7,327 nt of DNA from Pseudomonadota bacterium. GTDB taxonomy: Bacteria; Pseudomonadota; Gammaproteobacteria; Burkholderiales; Burkholderiaceae_B. The stretch is taken from positions 1 through 7,327 of the forward strand of contig JAEWJD010000272.1 in NCBI GenBank assembly GCA_023386765.1. The letters run 5' to 3'. The first letter of the stretch is position 1. Each line of letters starts with the position of its first letter. The notes under the pieces were generated by a model that was not told where the DNA came from, ran no database searches, and worked only from the letters and a program-made list of their open reading frames with translations. Positions 1-5,362 of this stretch are shown here, in pieces. The position numbers and the translations under genes were made by a program.

Positions 1-317
1 GCCAGCGCGATTTTCTCGGTGGTCTCGCCCATGCCGAAGCCGATTTCCAGGATGGTCGGGGCCTCGCGCCCGAAAGCGGCGCTGCAATCCAGCACGCGCG
101 GCGCATAGGCGATCGACCACTTCCCCATCAACTGCTCCAGCGCGTCGCGCTGGCGCGGCGTGATGTGGCCGCGACGGTGCACGAAGCTGCGGATGTGCGT
201 GGCGCCGGGGCTGGCCGGCGCATGGGCGGCCGGCGCGAGCGCGGCCTCGGTCGACGGCGTCAGGGAGGGCGCCGCGTCTTGGGCGGGCTGGGCGTCAGGG
301 GATTTGGGGGTCGTCAT
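1..317 (-). CDS. trmB: tRNA (guanine-N7)-methyltransferase TrmB, N-terminal part (runs off the left edge)
   Basis: TrmB transfers a methyl group from S-adenosylmethionine to N7 of guanosine 46 in the variable loop of many tRNAs, in the cytoplasm. The 105 complete codons visible on the minus strand begin with an Ala/Pro-rich tail of about 38 residues. Next comes the TrmB-typical start of the folded domain (IRSFVHRRGHITPRQ, about residues 42-56), then WSIAYAP, and the SAM-binding motif I ILEIGFGMGETT at about 89-100. The catalytic C-terminal half lies outside the window. The start is taken as the ATG at 315-317. An in-frame ATG three codons upstream (324-326) is an alternative, and neither has a convincing Shine-Dalgarno sequence. 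A 6-bp GC hairpin (328-344) sits just upstream in the leader. The gene is divergent from the VOC gene at 436. Family assignment is secure; the exact start is not. Confidence 0.93.
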   Translation of the reverse strand, partial: MTTPKSPDAQPAQDAAPSLTPSTEAALAPAAHAPASPGATHIRSFVHRRGHITPRQRDALEQLMGKWSIAYAPRVLDCSAAFGREAPTILEIGFGMGETTEKIAL

Positions 318-435
318 GGGAATCATCGCGGGCAAGCGGCCCGCACAAGGCAAAGTCACAACCCCGGATTGTAGTGGGACACACGGCCGGGGGCGCTAGG
401 ATGGCGCTTGACCGAATGTTCGTATGGATTGCGCC

Positions 436-816
436 ATGATCGACCACCTGGACCATCTCGTTCTCACCACCGGCCACGAAGCGGCCTGCATCGCTTTCTA
501 TACCGATGGCCTGGGCATGGCGCTGGAAACTTTCGGGCAGGGGCGCAAGGCGTTCCGGTTCGGGCAGCAGAAAATCAACCTGCACGTCAAAGGCCATGAA
601 TTCGAGCCCAAGGCCCACCTGCCGGTGCCCGGCGCGCTCGACCTGTGCTTTATCGCCGCGATCCCGCTGGATGACGTCATCGGGCGTTTGCAGGAAAAGG
701 GCATCCCCATCATCGAAGGCCCGGTGCGGCGCACGGGCGCGACCGGCCCGATCCGCTCCATCTACCTGCGCGACCCCGATCTCAACCTCATTGAAATTTC
801 CGAGCCTGCCAAATAA
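436..816 (+). CDS. VOC (glyoxalase/dioxygenase superfamily) protein, GLOD5-like
   Basis: This 126-residue protein is a single vicinal-oxygen-chelate domain, a metal-dependent fold found in glyoxalase I, fosfomycin-resistance proteins and extradiol dioxygenases. Blocks recalled from animal GLOD5 are visible: LDHLVLT at the start, FYTDGLGM, FRFGQQKINLH, GHEFEPKAHLPVPG, an EGPVRRTGATGPI loop, and the closing SIYLRDPDLNLIEIS. Likely metal ligands are H7, H50 and E120. Where glyoxalase I has a histidine in the third beta-strand this protein has LDLCFI, which GLOD5 also shows, so genuine glyoxalase I activity is doubtful. The substrate is unknown. The start at 436 is preferred because MIDHLDH aligns with the usual N-terminus. 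An in-frame ATG at 424 would add four residues, and ribosome-binding sites are weak for both. It stands alone between trmB and the tRNA-Gly gene. The family call is firm; the function is open. Confidence 0.88.
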   Translation: MIDHLDHLVLTTGHEAACIAFYTDGLGMALETFGQGRKAFRFGQQKINLHVKGHEFEPKAHLPVPGALDLCFIAAIPLDDVIGRLQEKGIPIIEGPVRRTGATGPIRSIYLRDPDLNLIEISEPAK

Positions 817-842
817 GGCCGCGCAGCGGCCAAAACCCAGGC

Positions 843-848
843 TATAAT
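843..848 (+). promoter_or_regulatory. -10 box of the tRNA-Gly promoter
   Basis: A perfect TATAAT lies at 843-848, 55 bases before the mature tRNA. No good -35 box is present at 16-18 bases spacing. The sequence just downstream is G/C-rich (GCTCGCC), the discriminator type typical of stable-RNA promoters under stringent control. Transcription would start near 855. Calling it the tRNA promoter is inference from position and motif. Confidence 0.65.
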
Positions 849-856
849 GCTCGCCT

Positions 857-890
857 GCGCCAGCATCGGCCTTGCCGATCCGCCTGGCGC
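857..890 (+). other. two-tier hairpin in the tRNA-Gly precursor leader
   Basis: GCGCCAG (857-863) pairs with CTGGCGC (884-890), and inside it ATCGGC (865-870) pairs with GCCGAT (874-879) around a 3-base loop. The structure fills nearly the whole 5' leader between the predicted transcription start near 855 and the mature tRNA at 903. It could guide 5' processing or protect the leader. The pairing is seen in the sequence; any role is inference. Confidence 0.5.
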
Positions 891-902
891 CAGCCCTTCA
901 GG

Positions 903-976
903 GCGGGTGTAGTTCAATGGTAGAACGGCGGCTTCCCAAGCCTCAAGCGTGGGTTCGATTCCCATCACCCGCTCCA
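903..976 (+). tRNA. tRNA-Gly, anticodon CCC
   Basis: This is a complete 74-base tRNA including the encoded CCA (974-976). The acceptor stem GCGGGTG (903-909) pairs perfectly with CACCCGC (966-972), and the discriminator base is T973. The D arm is GTTC/GAAC (912-915, 923-926). The anticodon loop TTCCCAA (933-939) gives anticodon CCC at 935-937, which reads the glycine codon GGG. The T arm is GTGGG/CCCAT around TTCGATT (954-960). The anticodon stem has one C-U mismatch (929 with 943), so it is slightly weaker than ideal. A consensus -10 box lies upstream. The 3' side has CCAAGGCCTTGG (983-994), a palindrome without a T tract, so no clear terminator is seen. Confidence 0.97.
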
Positions 977-1156
977 TCTTTCCCAAGGCCTTGGTTCCAG
1001 GGCAATCCTCCGCTTGATCGATATCCGCAGGCCTGCCTTGCGCCACTGCGCGGGTCGCGTCGTCTTGCGCCGTCGCGGGCCTGCCCTTGACGCCTGCCCT
1101 GCCAGGGCCGGCGCCAGGACAGGAGCCATGGGCAATACTCCGGGCAAGCGGCGGGT

Positions 1157-1789
1157 TTACTGCATGAACCAGCCGTGGCTGACGACCAGGGATTGGCCGG
1201 TCAGGACGTTGTTCTTGGCCGCGGCAAAGAACAATACGGCATCGGCGACGTCATCGGTGGTCGTGAATTGGCCGTCGACGGTTTCCTTGAGCATGACGGT
1301 TTTGATGACGGCCTCTTCGGTGATGCCGAGTTCCTGCGCCTGTTCGGGGATCTGTTTGTCGACCAGCGGTGTACGCCCGAAACCGGGGCAGACCACGTTG
1401 GCGGTGACGTTGTGCTCGGCGCCTTCCTTGGCCAGCCCGATCAGGCCATGTTTGGCGGTCACGTAGGGCGCCTTGAGTTTGGAGGCTTCCTTGGCGTGCA
1501 CTGATCCCATGTAGATCACCCGCCCGAAGTTGGCGGCATACATGTGCTTGAGGCAGGCGCGGGTGGTGAGAAACGCGCCGTCCAGGTGGATGGAGAGCAG
1601 TTTCTTCCAGTCGGCGAAGGGAAAGTCGACAAAGGGTTTGACGATCTGGATACCGGCATTGCTGACCAGGATGTCGATCTTGCCGTATTTGGCGATGCCG
1701 CTGGCCGAGCCGGTGATGAGGCCAATCTTCTTGGGAAAGCCCCAGATCTCGCGCCCGCCGGCGATCGGTGAGTTGTCGTCCAGGGACAT
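1157..1789 (-). pseudogene. decayed 3-hydroxybutyrate dehydrogenase (SDR), fused to an acetoacetate decarboxylase fragment
   Basis: The intact enzyme oxidises (R)-3-hydroxybutyrate to acetoacetate with NAD+ and is about 260 residues long. This 210-codon frame has only about 189 residues of it. Residues 1-21 (ending WGFPKK) belong to acetoacetate decarboxylase instead. The dehydrogenase part begins with the glycine motif TGSASGIA (26-33) and jumps at once to YGKIDILVSNAG (35-46). Roughly 50 residues carrying the rest of the NAD-binding half are missing. The C-terminal half is well preserved: SVHAKEAS with catalytic S96, YVTAK with Y109 and K113, NVVCPGF, and the closing VVSHGWFMQ typical of this subgroup. 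A further four residues appear lost at LAK-EGA (120-124). All lesions are in frame, with no stop or frameshift. Without the cofactor half an active dehydrogenase is unlikely, so pseudogene is preferred over a functional short SDR. The Met at 1787-1789 has no suitably spaced ribosome-binding site. Confidence 0.8.
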
Positions 1790-1822
1790 GGCCTGGACGT
1801 AACCGCCCTCCTGGATCTCGCC
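1727..1822 (-). pseudogene. internal fragment of acetoacetate decarboxylase
   Basis: Acetoacetate decarboxylase converts acetoacetate to acetone and CO2. Only about 32 codons remain here, reading GEIQEGGYV and then QAMSLDDNSPIAGGRE and IWGFPKK. These match the family's conserved central blocks (GGY, LDD, IAGGRE and WGFPKK). In the family the conserved stretch continues past the last Lys of WGFPKK, but here it stops and dehydrogenase sequence follows in the same frame. Upstream the frame closes at a stop (1853-1855), and the intervening residues do not resemble the enzyme. The two genes are often neighbours in beta-proteobacteria as I recall, so this is read as the scar of a deletion within an adc-hbdH operon. 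Confidence 0.75.
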
Positions 1823-1894
1823 CGATGGGCTTGCGGGGCGGTCGGGCTGGCTTCAGTGGCCATCCTGGGGCGGCATGGGATACTCGGCGTTTGG

Positions 1895-1920
1895 GCGCCT
1901 GCCGGCTTCGGGCCGGGCGC
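1895..1920 (+). other. GC-rich hairpin just upstream of the nucleotide pyrophosphohydrolase start
   Basis: CCGGC (1902-1906) pairs with GCCGG (1912-1916), and GCGC (1895-1898) with GCGC (1917-1920) across a 3-base bulge. It ends four bases before the GGGAGAG ribosome-binding site, so it would lie in the leader of the downstream gene. No regulatory role is demonstrated. Confidence 0.35.
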
Positions 1921-1936
1921 GATGGGAGAGACTTTG

Positions 1937-2350
1937 ATGACGCCAATGCAAACGCCAACGCAGGAAGGGCAGGACGACGTCGCATGGATCGACGCGGCGC
2001 GTTTGACGCAGGCGCTGGAGCAGTTTGCCCGCGAGCGCGATTGGGGCCAGTTTCATTCGCCCAAGAATCTGGTCATGGCGCTGACCGGCGAGGTGGGTGA
2101 ACTGAATGAGATTTTCCAGTGGCTCACCGAGGCGCAGTCGTGTGAGGCTGGGCGCGACCCGGAGACGGCACAGGCGGTGCAGGATGAGCTGGCCGACGTG
2201 TTGATGTATCTGCTGCGGCTGGCGTCGGTGCTGGGCGTGGATATGAATGCGGCCGTGGCGCAGAAGCTGCGCAAGAATGCCTTGAAGTACCCGGTGGCGC
2301 AAAGCCGCGGGTCCCGGCGCAAGTCTTGCGATCTGCCGCCGGGACGTTGA
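1937..2350 (+). CDS. MazG-like nucleotide pyrophosphohydrolase (dCTP pyrophosphatase-like)
   Basis: This 137-residue protein belongs to the all-alpha NTP pyrophosphatase (MazG/DCTPP1-like) superfamily. These Mg-dependent enzymes cleave nucleoside triphosphates, often dCTP or modified forms, to monophosphate and pyrophosphate, and clean up nucleotide pools. After a short polar N-terminus come RDWGQFHSPKNLVMAL (34-49), the first metal motif GEVGELNEIFQWL (E52, E55), the second metal motif DELADVLMYLLRLA (E84, D87), and the closing NALKYPV (114-120) typical of the dCTPase subgroup. The tail after KYPV is basic and not conserved. The start at 1937 is chosen because GGGAGAG (1924-1930) is well spaced before it. 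An upstream in-frame ATG at 1922 lacks such a site. The gene appears monocistronic, ends at a strong terminator and converges on the amidase. Substrate preference is inferred from family likeness. Confidence 0.9.
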   Translation: MTPMQTPTQEGQDDVAWIDAARLTQALEQFARERDWGQFHSPKNLVMALTGEVGELNEIFQWLTEAQSCEAGRDPETAQAVQDELADVLMYLLRLASVLGVDMNAAVAQKLRKNALKYPVAQSRGSRRKSCDLPPGR

Positions 2351-2358
2351 GGGGGGCG

Positions 2359-2391
2359 CGGCGGCAGGCGTGATGTCTGCCGCCGTTTTTT
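2359..2391 (+). terminator. intrinsic terminator of the nucleotide pyrophosphohydrolase gene
   Basis: CGGCGGCAG (2359-2367) pairs perfectly with CTGCCGCCG (2377-2385). The stem can extend by a G-T and a C-G pair to leave a 5-base loop, and six T residues follow at 2386-2391. It starts nine bases after the stop codon. There is no matching T tract on the other strand, so it acts on plus-strand transcription only and shields the convergent amidase gene. Confidence 0.92.
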
Positions 2392-2398
2392 CTGCCGT

Positions 2399-3826
2399 CT
2401 ACAGGCCCCAGGCCGACAGGTCGGGGTGGCGCGTGGCCACGCCGAGGATGTCTTCGATGATGCGGGCGCTGTCCAGCAGCGCGGCGTCACAGCTATGCGG
2501 GGCCATGAGCTGGATGCCGCTTGGCAGCCCTTGCTCATCAAAGCCGCTGGGCAGCGAGATGGCGGCGGCACCCAGGAAGTTGCCGGGGCGCAGGAGCCTG
2601 CCCAGGCCGGCGTGACGCAGGTCGTCGGCATCCAGGGCCTGGGCTGCCTGGTCGCAGGCCGGCATCAGCAGTGCGGCATGGCCGTACATGGCGCGCGCAA
2701 AGGCAAGCATGTCAGTCCCCCGGCGCTGCAGGGCATCGTGGTAGCGGGCGGTATCGATGCGCCCGCCGGCGACGATACGTTCGCGCACGACCTGCCAGAG
2801 GGGCTGTTCCGGGTCCTGGGCCAGGCTGCCGTAGTAGCGGTAGGCCTCGTAGGCCAGCACCAGCGAGTTGTCGTCGGCCATGCGTTCAAACGACAGCCCG
2901 GCCGGCGGTTGCCACAAGCGCAGCTCCAGGCCGGCGTGTCCGAGGCGGTCCAGGGCCTGTTGCCAGAGGGCCTGGGTGGCGGCATCCAGGCTGGCCGGCC
3001 AGGCTTGCGGGGCGAGTACGGCGACGGGGCCGGTCATGGGGGCGGCGGACTGGCGCAGCGCAGCCACGCAGGCCGGGGGCATATCCAGCGTGGCGGGGTC
3101 ATCGATGTCGGGGCCGGACAGTGCGGCGGCGAGCCGGCGGGCGTCGGCGACGCTGCGGGTCAGCGGACCCAGCACGTCCAGGGTGTCGGACAGCGGCAGG
3201 CTGCCGGCACGGCTGATGATGCCGGTGGAAGGTTTGTAGCCGACCAGGCCGTTCAGGGTAGCGGGCGCGCGCACCGAGCCGCCGGTGTCGCCGCCCAGGG
3301 CGATGGGGGCCAGGCCGGCGGCCACGGCGACGCCGCTGCCACTGGAGGAGCCGCCCGGCGCGCGTACCTCGGTGGCATCCCAGGGGTTGCGTGCCGTGCC
3401 CTGGGTGGCGTTCTGCCCCGACAGGCCGAAGGCGAATTCGGTCATGCGGGTCTTGCCCAGCACGACCATGCCTTGTGCCGCCAACAGGCGCAGGGCGGCA
3501 GCGGTGTCCGTGCTGATCCGGCCGGCCCGGGCTTGCGAGCCCAGCGTTGCTTCGGTGCCTTCCCATTGGATGCTGTCCTTGACCGCGACCGGCACGCCGT
3601 GGAAAGGGCCCAGCACGATGCCGGCGGCCAGCAGGCGGTCGGCCGCCTCGGCCTGGGCCAGGGCGCGTTCGGCGGTGACCACGCTGTAGGCGTTGAGGGC
3701 CGTGGCGCGTTCGATGCGGTCCAGGAAATGGGTGGCGACCTGACGCGCGCTCAGCCGGCCCTCGCGGATCTCGCGGCCGATCTCAAGCGCGTCTCGGAAA
3801 TGCAGGGCGGTTTCTTGTTCTGACAT
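2399..3826 (-). CDS. amidase-signature family hydrolase
   Basis: This 475-residue enzyme belongs to the amidase signature family, cytoplasmic hydrolases that cleave carboxylic amides to the acid plus ammonia or amine. The Ser-cisSer-Lys triad is visible. Lys83 lies in GVPVAVKDS, the cis-Ser160 in APGGSSSGSG, and the nucleophile Ser184 in GGDTGGSVRAPA. The spacing (77 and 24 residues) fits the family. NGLVGYKPSTG (192-202) and the later LGPLTRSVADA (219-229) are further family blocks. Length is normal. The start at 3826 has a good ribosome-binding site, with CAGGA about seven bases upstream on the minus strand. The frame stays open far upstream, but there it only runs opposite the transporter's real frame. 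It is 116 bases downstream of an MHS transporter on the same strand. A joint role in taking up and hydrolysing an amide is inferred; the substrate cannot be told. There is no GatB/GatC neighbour, so it is not the GatCAB subunit. Confidence 0.92.
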   Translation of the reverse strand: MSEQETALHFRDALEIGREIREGRLSARQVATHFLDRIERATALNAYSVVTAERALAQAEAADRLLAAGIVLGPFHGVPVAVKDSIQWEGTEATLGSQARAGRISTDTAAALRLLAAQGMVVLGKTRMTEFAFGLSGQNATQGTARNPWDATEVRAPGGSSSGSGVAVAAGLAPIALGGDTGGSVRAPATLNGLVGYKPSTGIISRAGSLPLSDTLDVLGPLTRSVADARRLAAALSGPDIDDPATLDMPPACVAALRQSAAPMTGPVAVLAPQAWPASLDAATQALWQQALDRLGHAGLELRLWQPPAGLSFERMADDNSLVLAYEAYRYYGSLAQDPEQPLWQVVRERIVAGGRIDTARYHDALQRRGTDMLAFARAMYGHAALLMPACDQAAQALDADDLRHAGLGRLLRPGNFLGAAAISLPSGFDEQGLPSGIQLMAPHSCDAALLDSARIIEDILGVATRHPDLSAWGL

Positions 3827-3839
3827 GGAGTTTCCTGAA

Positions 3840-3864
3840 AATGACAAAACCCGCGTAGCGGGTT
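3840..3864 (-). terminator. probable intrinsic terminator after the MHS transporter
   Basis: AACCCGC (3848-3854) and GCGGGTT (3858-3864) form a 7-bp stem with a 3-base loop. On the minus strand the stem is followed by TTTTG and then an AT-rich stretch. It would end or attenuate the transporter transcript about 80 bases after its stop codon, just before the amidase ribosome-binding site. The T tract is short, so partial read-through into the amidase gene is likely. Confidence 0.55.
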
Positions 3865-3868
3865 GTGC

Positions 3869-3907
3869 GCGGCCCGGCGTCCTCCCGATGAGGAGGCGGC
3901 GGGCCGC
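3869..3907. repeat. large GC-rich inverted repeat between transporter and amidase
   Basis: GCGGCCCG (3869-3876) pairs perfectly with CGGGCCGC (3900-3907). Inside it CCTCC (3881-3885) pairs with GGAGG (3892-3896) around CGATGA. No T tract follows on either strand, so it is not a classical terminator. It could be a REP-like element or an mRNA-stabilising hairpin at the 3' end of the transporter message. Confidence 0.55.
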
Positions 3908-3942
3908 AGCCCGGGCGCGAGGCCGGGCGATGCGAAGGCGGG

Positions 3943-5247
3943 TCAACGCAGTTTCTGGCCGACGGTCTCGGGCATGCGAATGAAGGTGAAGAGGGTGATC
4001 ACCGCGCCGGCCAGCACGTAGTAGAAGAACCAGCGCTCCAGGCCATTGCTCTGCAGCCAGGTGAGCAGGTAGGGCGTGGTGCCGCCCAGCAGGGCCACCA
4101 CCAGGTTGTAGGGCGTGCCGATGCCGACGGCGCGCACGCTGGTGGGGAACTGCTCCGACATGATGGCCGGGGCGATCGAGGTGTACATGGCGTAGAGCAC
4201 CAGGCCGAACAGTTCCACCAGCAGGATGGAGCCGAAGGTGGGGCCCAGGGTGTTCATCAAGGGATAGAAGAACAGCAGATAGCCGGCGGCGAACACGATC
4301 AGCTGCGGCTTGCGGCCGATGCGATCCGATAGCGCACCGAACAGGGGCTGCACCAGCATGAAGACGATCAGCGCCACGGTGTTGGCCGCGAAGGCCACTT
4401 TGGGATCGGCCTGGACGTGACGGATGGCGTAGGTCGGCACATAGGCCACGAAAATGTAGAACGCGAAGGTCGTCAGAATCGAGAAGCCGACGATGCGCAG
4501 CACTTCCACCGGATGCTCGCGCAGCAGGGTGCGCAGCGGCTGCTTTTCGATGCCGGTTTTCTTGCTCTCGGCGAAGGCCTCGGTTTCGGGGATAGAGCGG
4601 CGGATCCACAGACCGGCCAGGCCGCCCAGCGCGCCCAGCAGGAAGGGAATGCGCCAGCCCCAGGAGGCCATATCCGCCTTGCTCAACGTGGAGGTAAGGA
4701 TCCAGCCCACGGCCGAGGCGGCCAGGATGCCCACGGCGGCGCTGAAGAACACGAAGCTGGAGAAAAAGCCCCGGTGCTTGGGCGGTGCCATTTCAGCCAG
4801 GAAGGTCGTGGCCGAGGCATACTCTCCTCCCAGCGACAGGCCTTGCAGCAGGCGCGCGGCGGTCAGCAACAGCGGGGCGGCCAGGCCGATGGTCGCGTAG
4901 GTGGGGGTGAGGGCGATGATGAGCGAGCCGCCCGCCATCATCAGGATGGTCAGGCCCAGGGCTGCCTTGCGGCCGTAGCGGTCGGAGAAAATGCCCAGCA
5001 GCCAGCCGCCCACCGGGCGCATGAAGAAGCCCACGGCGAAAATACCGAAGGTCGCCAGCAAGGCGGTGGTTTCATTGCCTTCGGGGAAGAACTGGTTGGA
5101 GAAGAAGATGGCAAAGGAGGCGTAGATGGTCCAGTCGAACCATTCGACGGCATTGCCTACACTACCGGCCAGGATGGTGCGGGCGCGTGACACGGGAGCA
5201 GCAGCGGCCCCCTGCGTGGCGCTCGGGTGTTGGGAGGGACTGCTCAT
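3943..5247 (-). CDS. MFS transporter, metabolite:H+ symporter (MHS) family
   Basis: This 434-residue inner-membrane protein belongs to the MHS branch of the major facilitator superfamily (relatives KgtP, ProP, ShiA), which imports organic acids or zwitterions with protons. After a hydrophilic N-terminus of about 23 residues come the MHS hallmark GNAVEWFDWTIYASF (31-45) in helix 1, motif A SDRYGRKAAL (88-97) between helices 2 and 3, and RLLQGLSLGGEYASA (132-146) in helix 4. The second copy of motif A, SDRIGRKPQ (307-315), sits between helices 8 and 9. Hydrophobic stretches fit 12 helices with a central loop near 222-247. Length is normal. The start at 5247 has an excellent ribosome-binding site (GAGGA, six bases upstream). 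It is probably the first gene of a unit with the amidase. The divergent tandem Lrp regulator is its likely controller. The substrate is unknown; an amide or its acid product is a guess from context. Confidence 0.94.
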   Translation of the reverse strand: MSSPSQHPSATQGAAAAPVSRARTILAGSVGNAVEWFDWTIYASFAIFFSNQFFPEGNETTALLATFGIFAVGFFMRPVGGWLLGIFSDRYGRKAALGLTILMMAGGSLIIALTPTYATIGLAAPLLLTAARLLQGLSLGGEYASATTFLAEMAPPKHRGFFSSFVFFSAAVGILAASAVGWILTSTLSKADMASWGWRIPFLLGALGGLAGLWIRRSIPETEAFAESKKTGIEKQPLRTLLREHPVEVLRIVGFSILTTFAFYIFVAYVPTYAIRHVQADPKVAFAANTVALIVFMLVQPLFGALSDRIGRKPQLIVFAAGYLLFFYPLMNTLGPTFGSILLVELFGLVLYAMYTSIAPAIMSEQFPTSVRAVGIGTPYNLVVALLGGTTPYLLTWLQSNGLERWFFYYVLAGAVITLFTFIRMPETVGQKLR

Positions 5248-5279
5248 GGAATCCTCAAGGCAATTTATTTTTAGACAAA

Positions 5280-5308
5280 ATTAAAGCTAAAGTTTATGTT
5301 TTTAGCAA
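5280..5308 (-). promoter_or_regulatory. predicted sigma-70 promoter of the MHS transporter gene
   Basis: On the minus strand the -35 box TTGCTA (plus 5303-5308) and the -10 box TTTAAT (plus 5280-5285) are separated by exactly 17 bases. They match consensus at 4/6 and 5/6 positions. Transcription would begin near 5273, giving a leader of about 26 bases to the start codon at 5247 with the GAGGA site inside it. Confidence 0.55.
5286..5306. promoter_or_regulatory. inverted repeat, candidate operator for the tandem Lrp regulator
   Basis: GCTAAA (5286-5291) and TTTAGC (5301-5306) form a perfect inverted repeat separated by nine A/T-rich bases. Flanking A/T runs include AATTT at 5262, 5307 and 5321, and AAATT at 5278. 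It occupies the spacer and overlaps the -35 box of the predicted transporter promoter. Lrp/AsnC regulators typically bind imperfect AT-rich palindromes and often control the divergent gene. Binding here is inferred, not shown. Confidence 0.5.
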
Positions 5309-5309
5309 T

Positions 5310-5337
5310 TTCGCAAAGTTAATTTGATGGATATAGT
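5310..5337 (+). promoter_or_regulatory. weak predicted promoter of the tandem Lrp regulator
   Basis: TTCGCA (5310-5315, 4/6 match to a -35 box) and TATAGT (5332-5337, 5/6 match to a -10 box) are 16 bases apart. Initiation near 5344 would leave a leader of about 19 bases before the ATG at 5363. That is one reason to prefer this start over the upstream ATG at 5327. Confidence 0.35.
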
Positions 5338-5362
5338 CACGTCAAGTAAGGGTAAGCCCTTA

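Noticed and set aside
408..436. TTGACC (408-413) as -35 of a promoter for the VOC gene
   Set aside because: No acceptable -10 box occurs at 15-19 bases downstream.
817..831. GGCCGC-GCA-GCGGCC hairpin right after the VOC stop codon as a terminator
   Set aside because: The stem is only 6 bp and is followed on the plus strand by CAAAA rather than a T tract.
951..976. tRNA 3' end as an integration (att) site for a genomic island
   Set aside because: No second copy of the tRNA 3' end, no integrase and no mobile gene is visible in the window.
762..1046. Minus-strand open frame containing MERVMGIEPTLEAWEAAVLP
   Set aside because: This peptide is simply the antisense translation of the tRNA-Gly gene, a familiar false gene in databases.
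872..1090. Plus-strand open frame containing SSMVERRLPKPQAWVRFPS
   Set aside because: It is the sense translation of the same tRNA and a recurrent spurious protein; no independent coding support.
1128..1466. Plus-strand frame starting at ATG 1128 after AGGAG
   Set aside because: The AGGAG is too close to the ATG, and the frame is antisense to the well-conserved C-terminal part of the dehydrogenase remnant.
1856..1884. GATACT (1879-1884) as -10 box of the nucleotide pyrophosphohydrolase gene
   Set aside because: Only a partial match and no -35 box at proper spacing; too weak to list.
2426..3823. Long (465-codon) plus-strand open frame antisense to the amidase
   Set aside because: Gly/Ala/Gln-rich low-complexity translation, typical of the antisense shadow of a GC-rich gene; the opposite strand has a complete catalytic triad.
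3827..4609. N-terminal extension of the amidase frame by 261 codons
   Set aside because: The extension runs opposite the proper frame of the transporter on the same strand, has no homologous blocks, and the amidase has its own ribosome-binding site and family-typical N-terminus at 3826.
4417..5190. 257-codon plus-strand open frame antisense to the transporter
   Set aside because: Repetitive Gly/Gln/Ala/His composition without any recognisable domain; shadow of the transporter gene.
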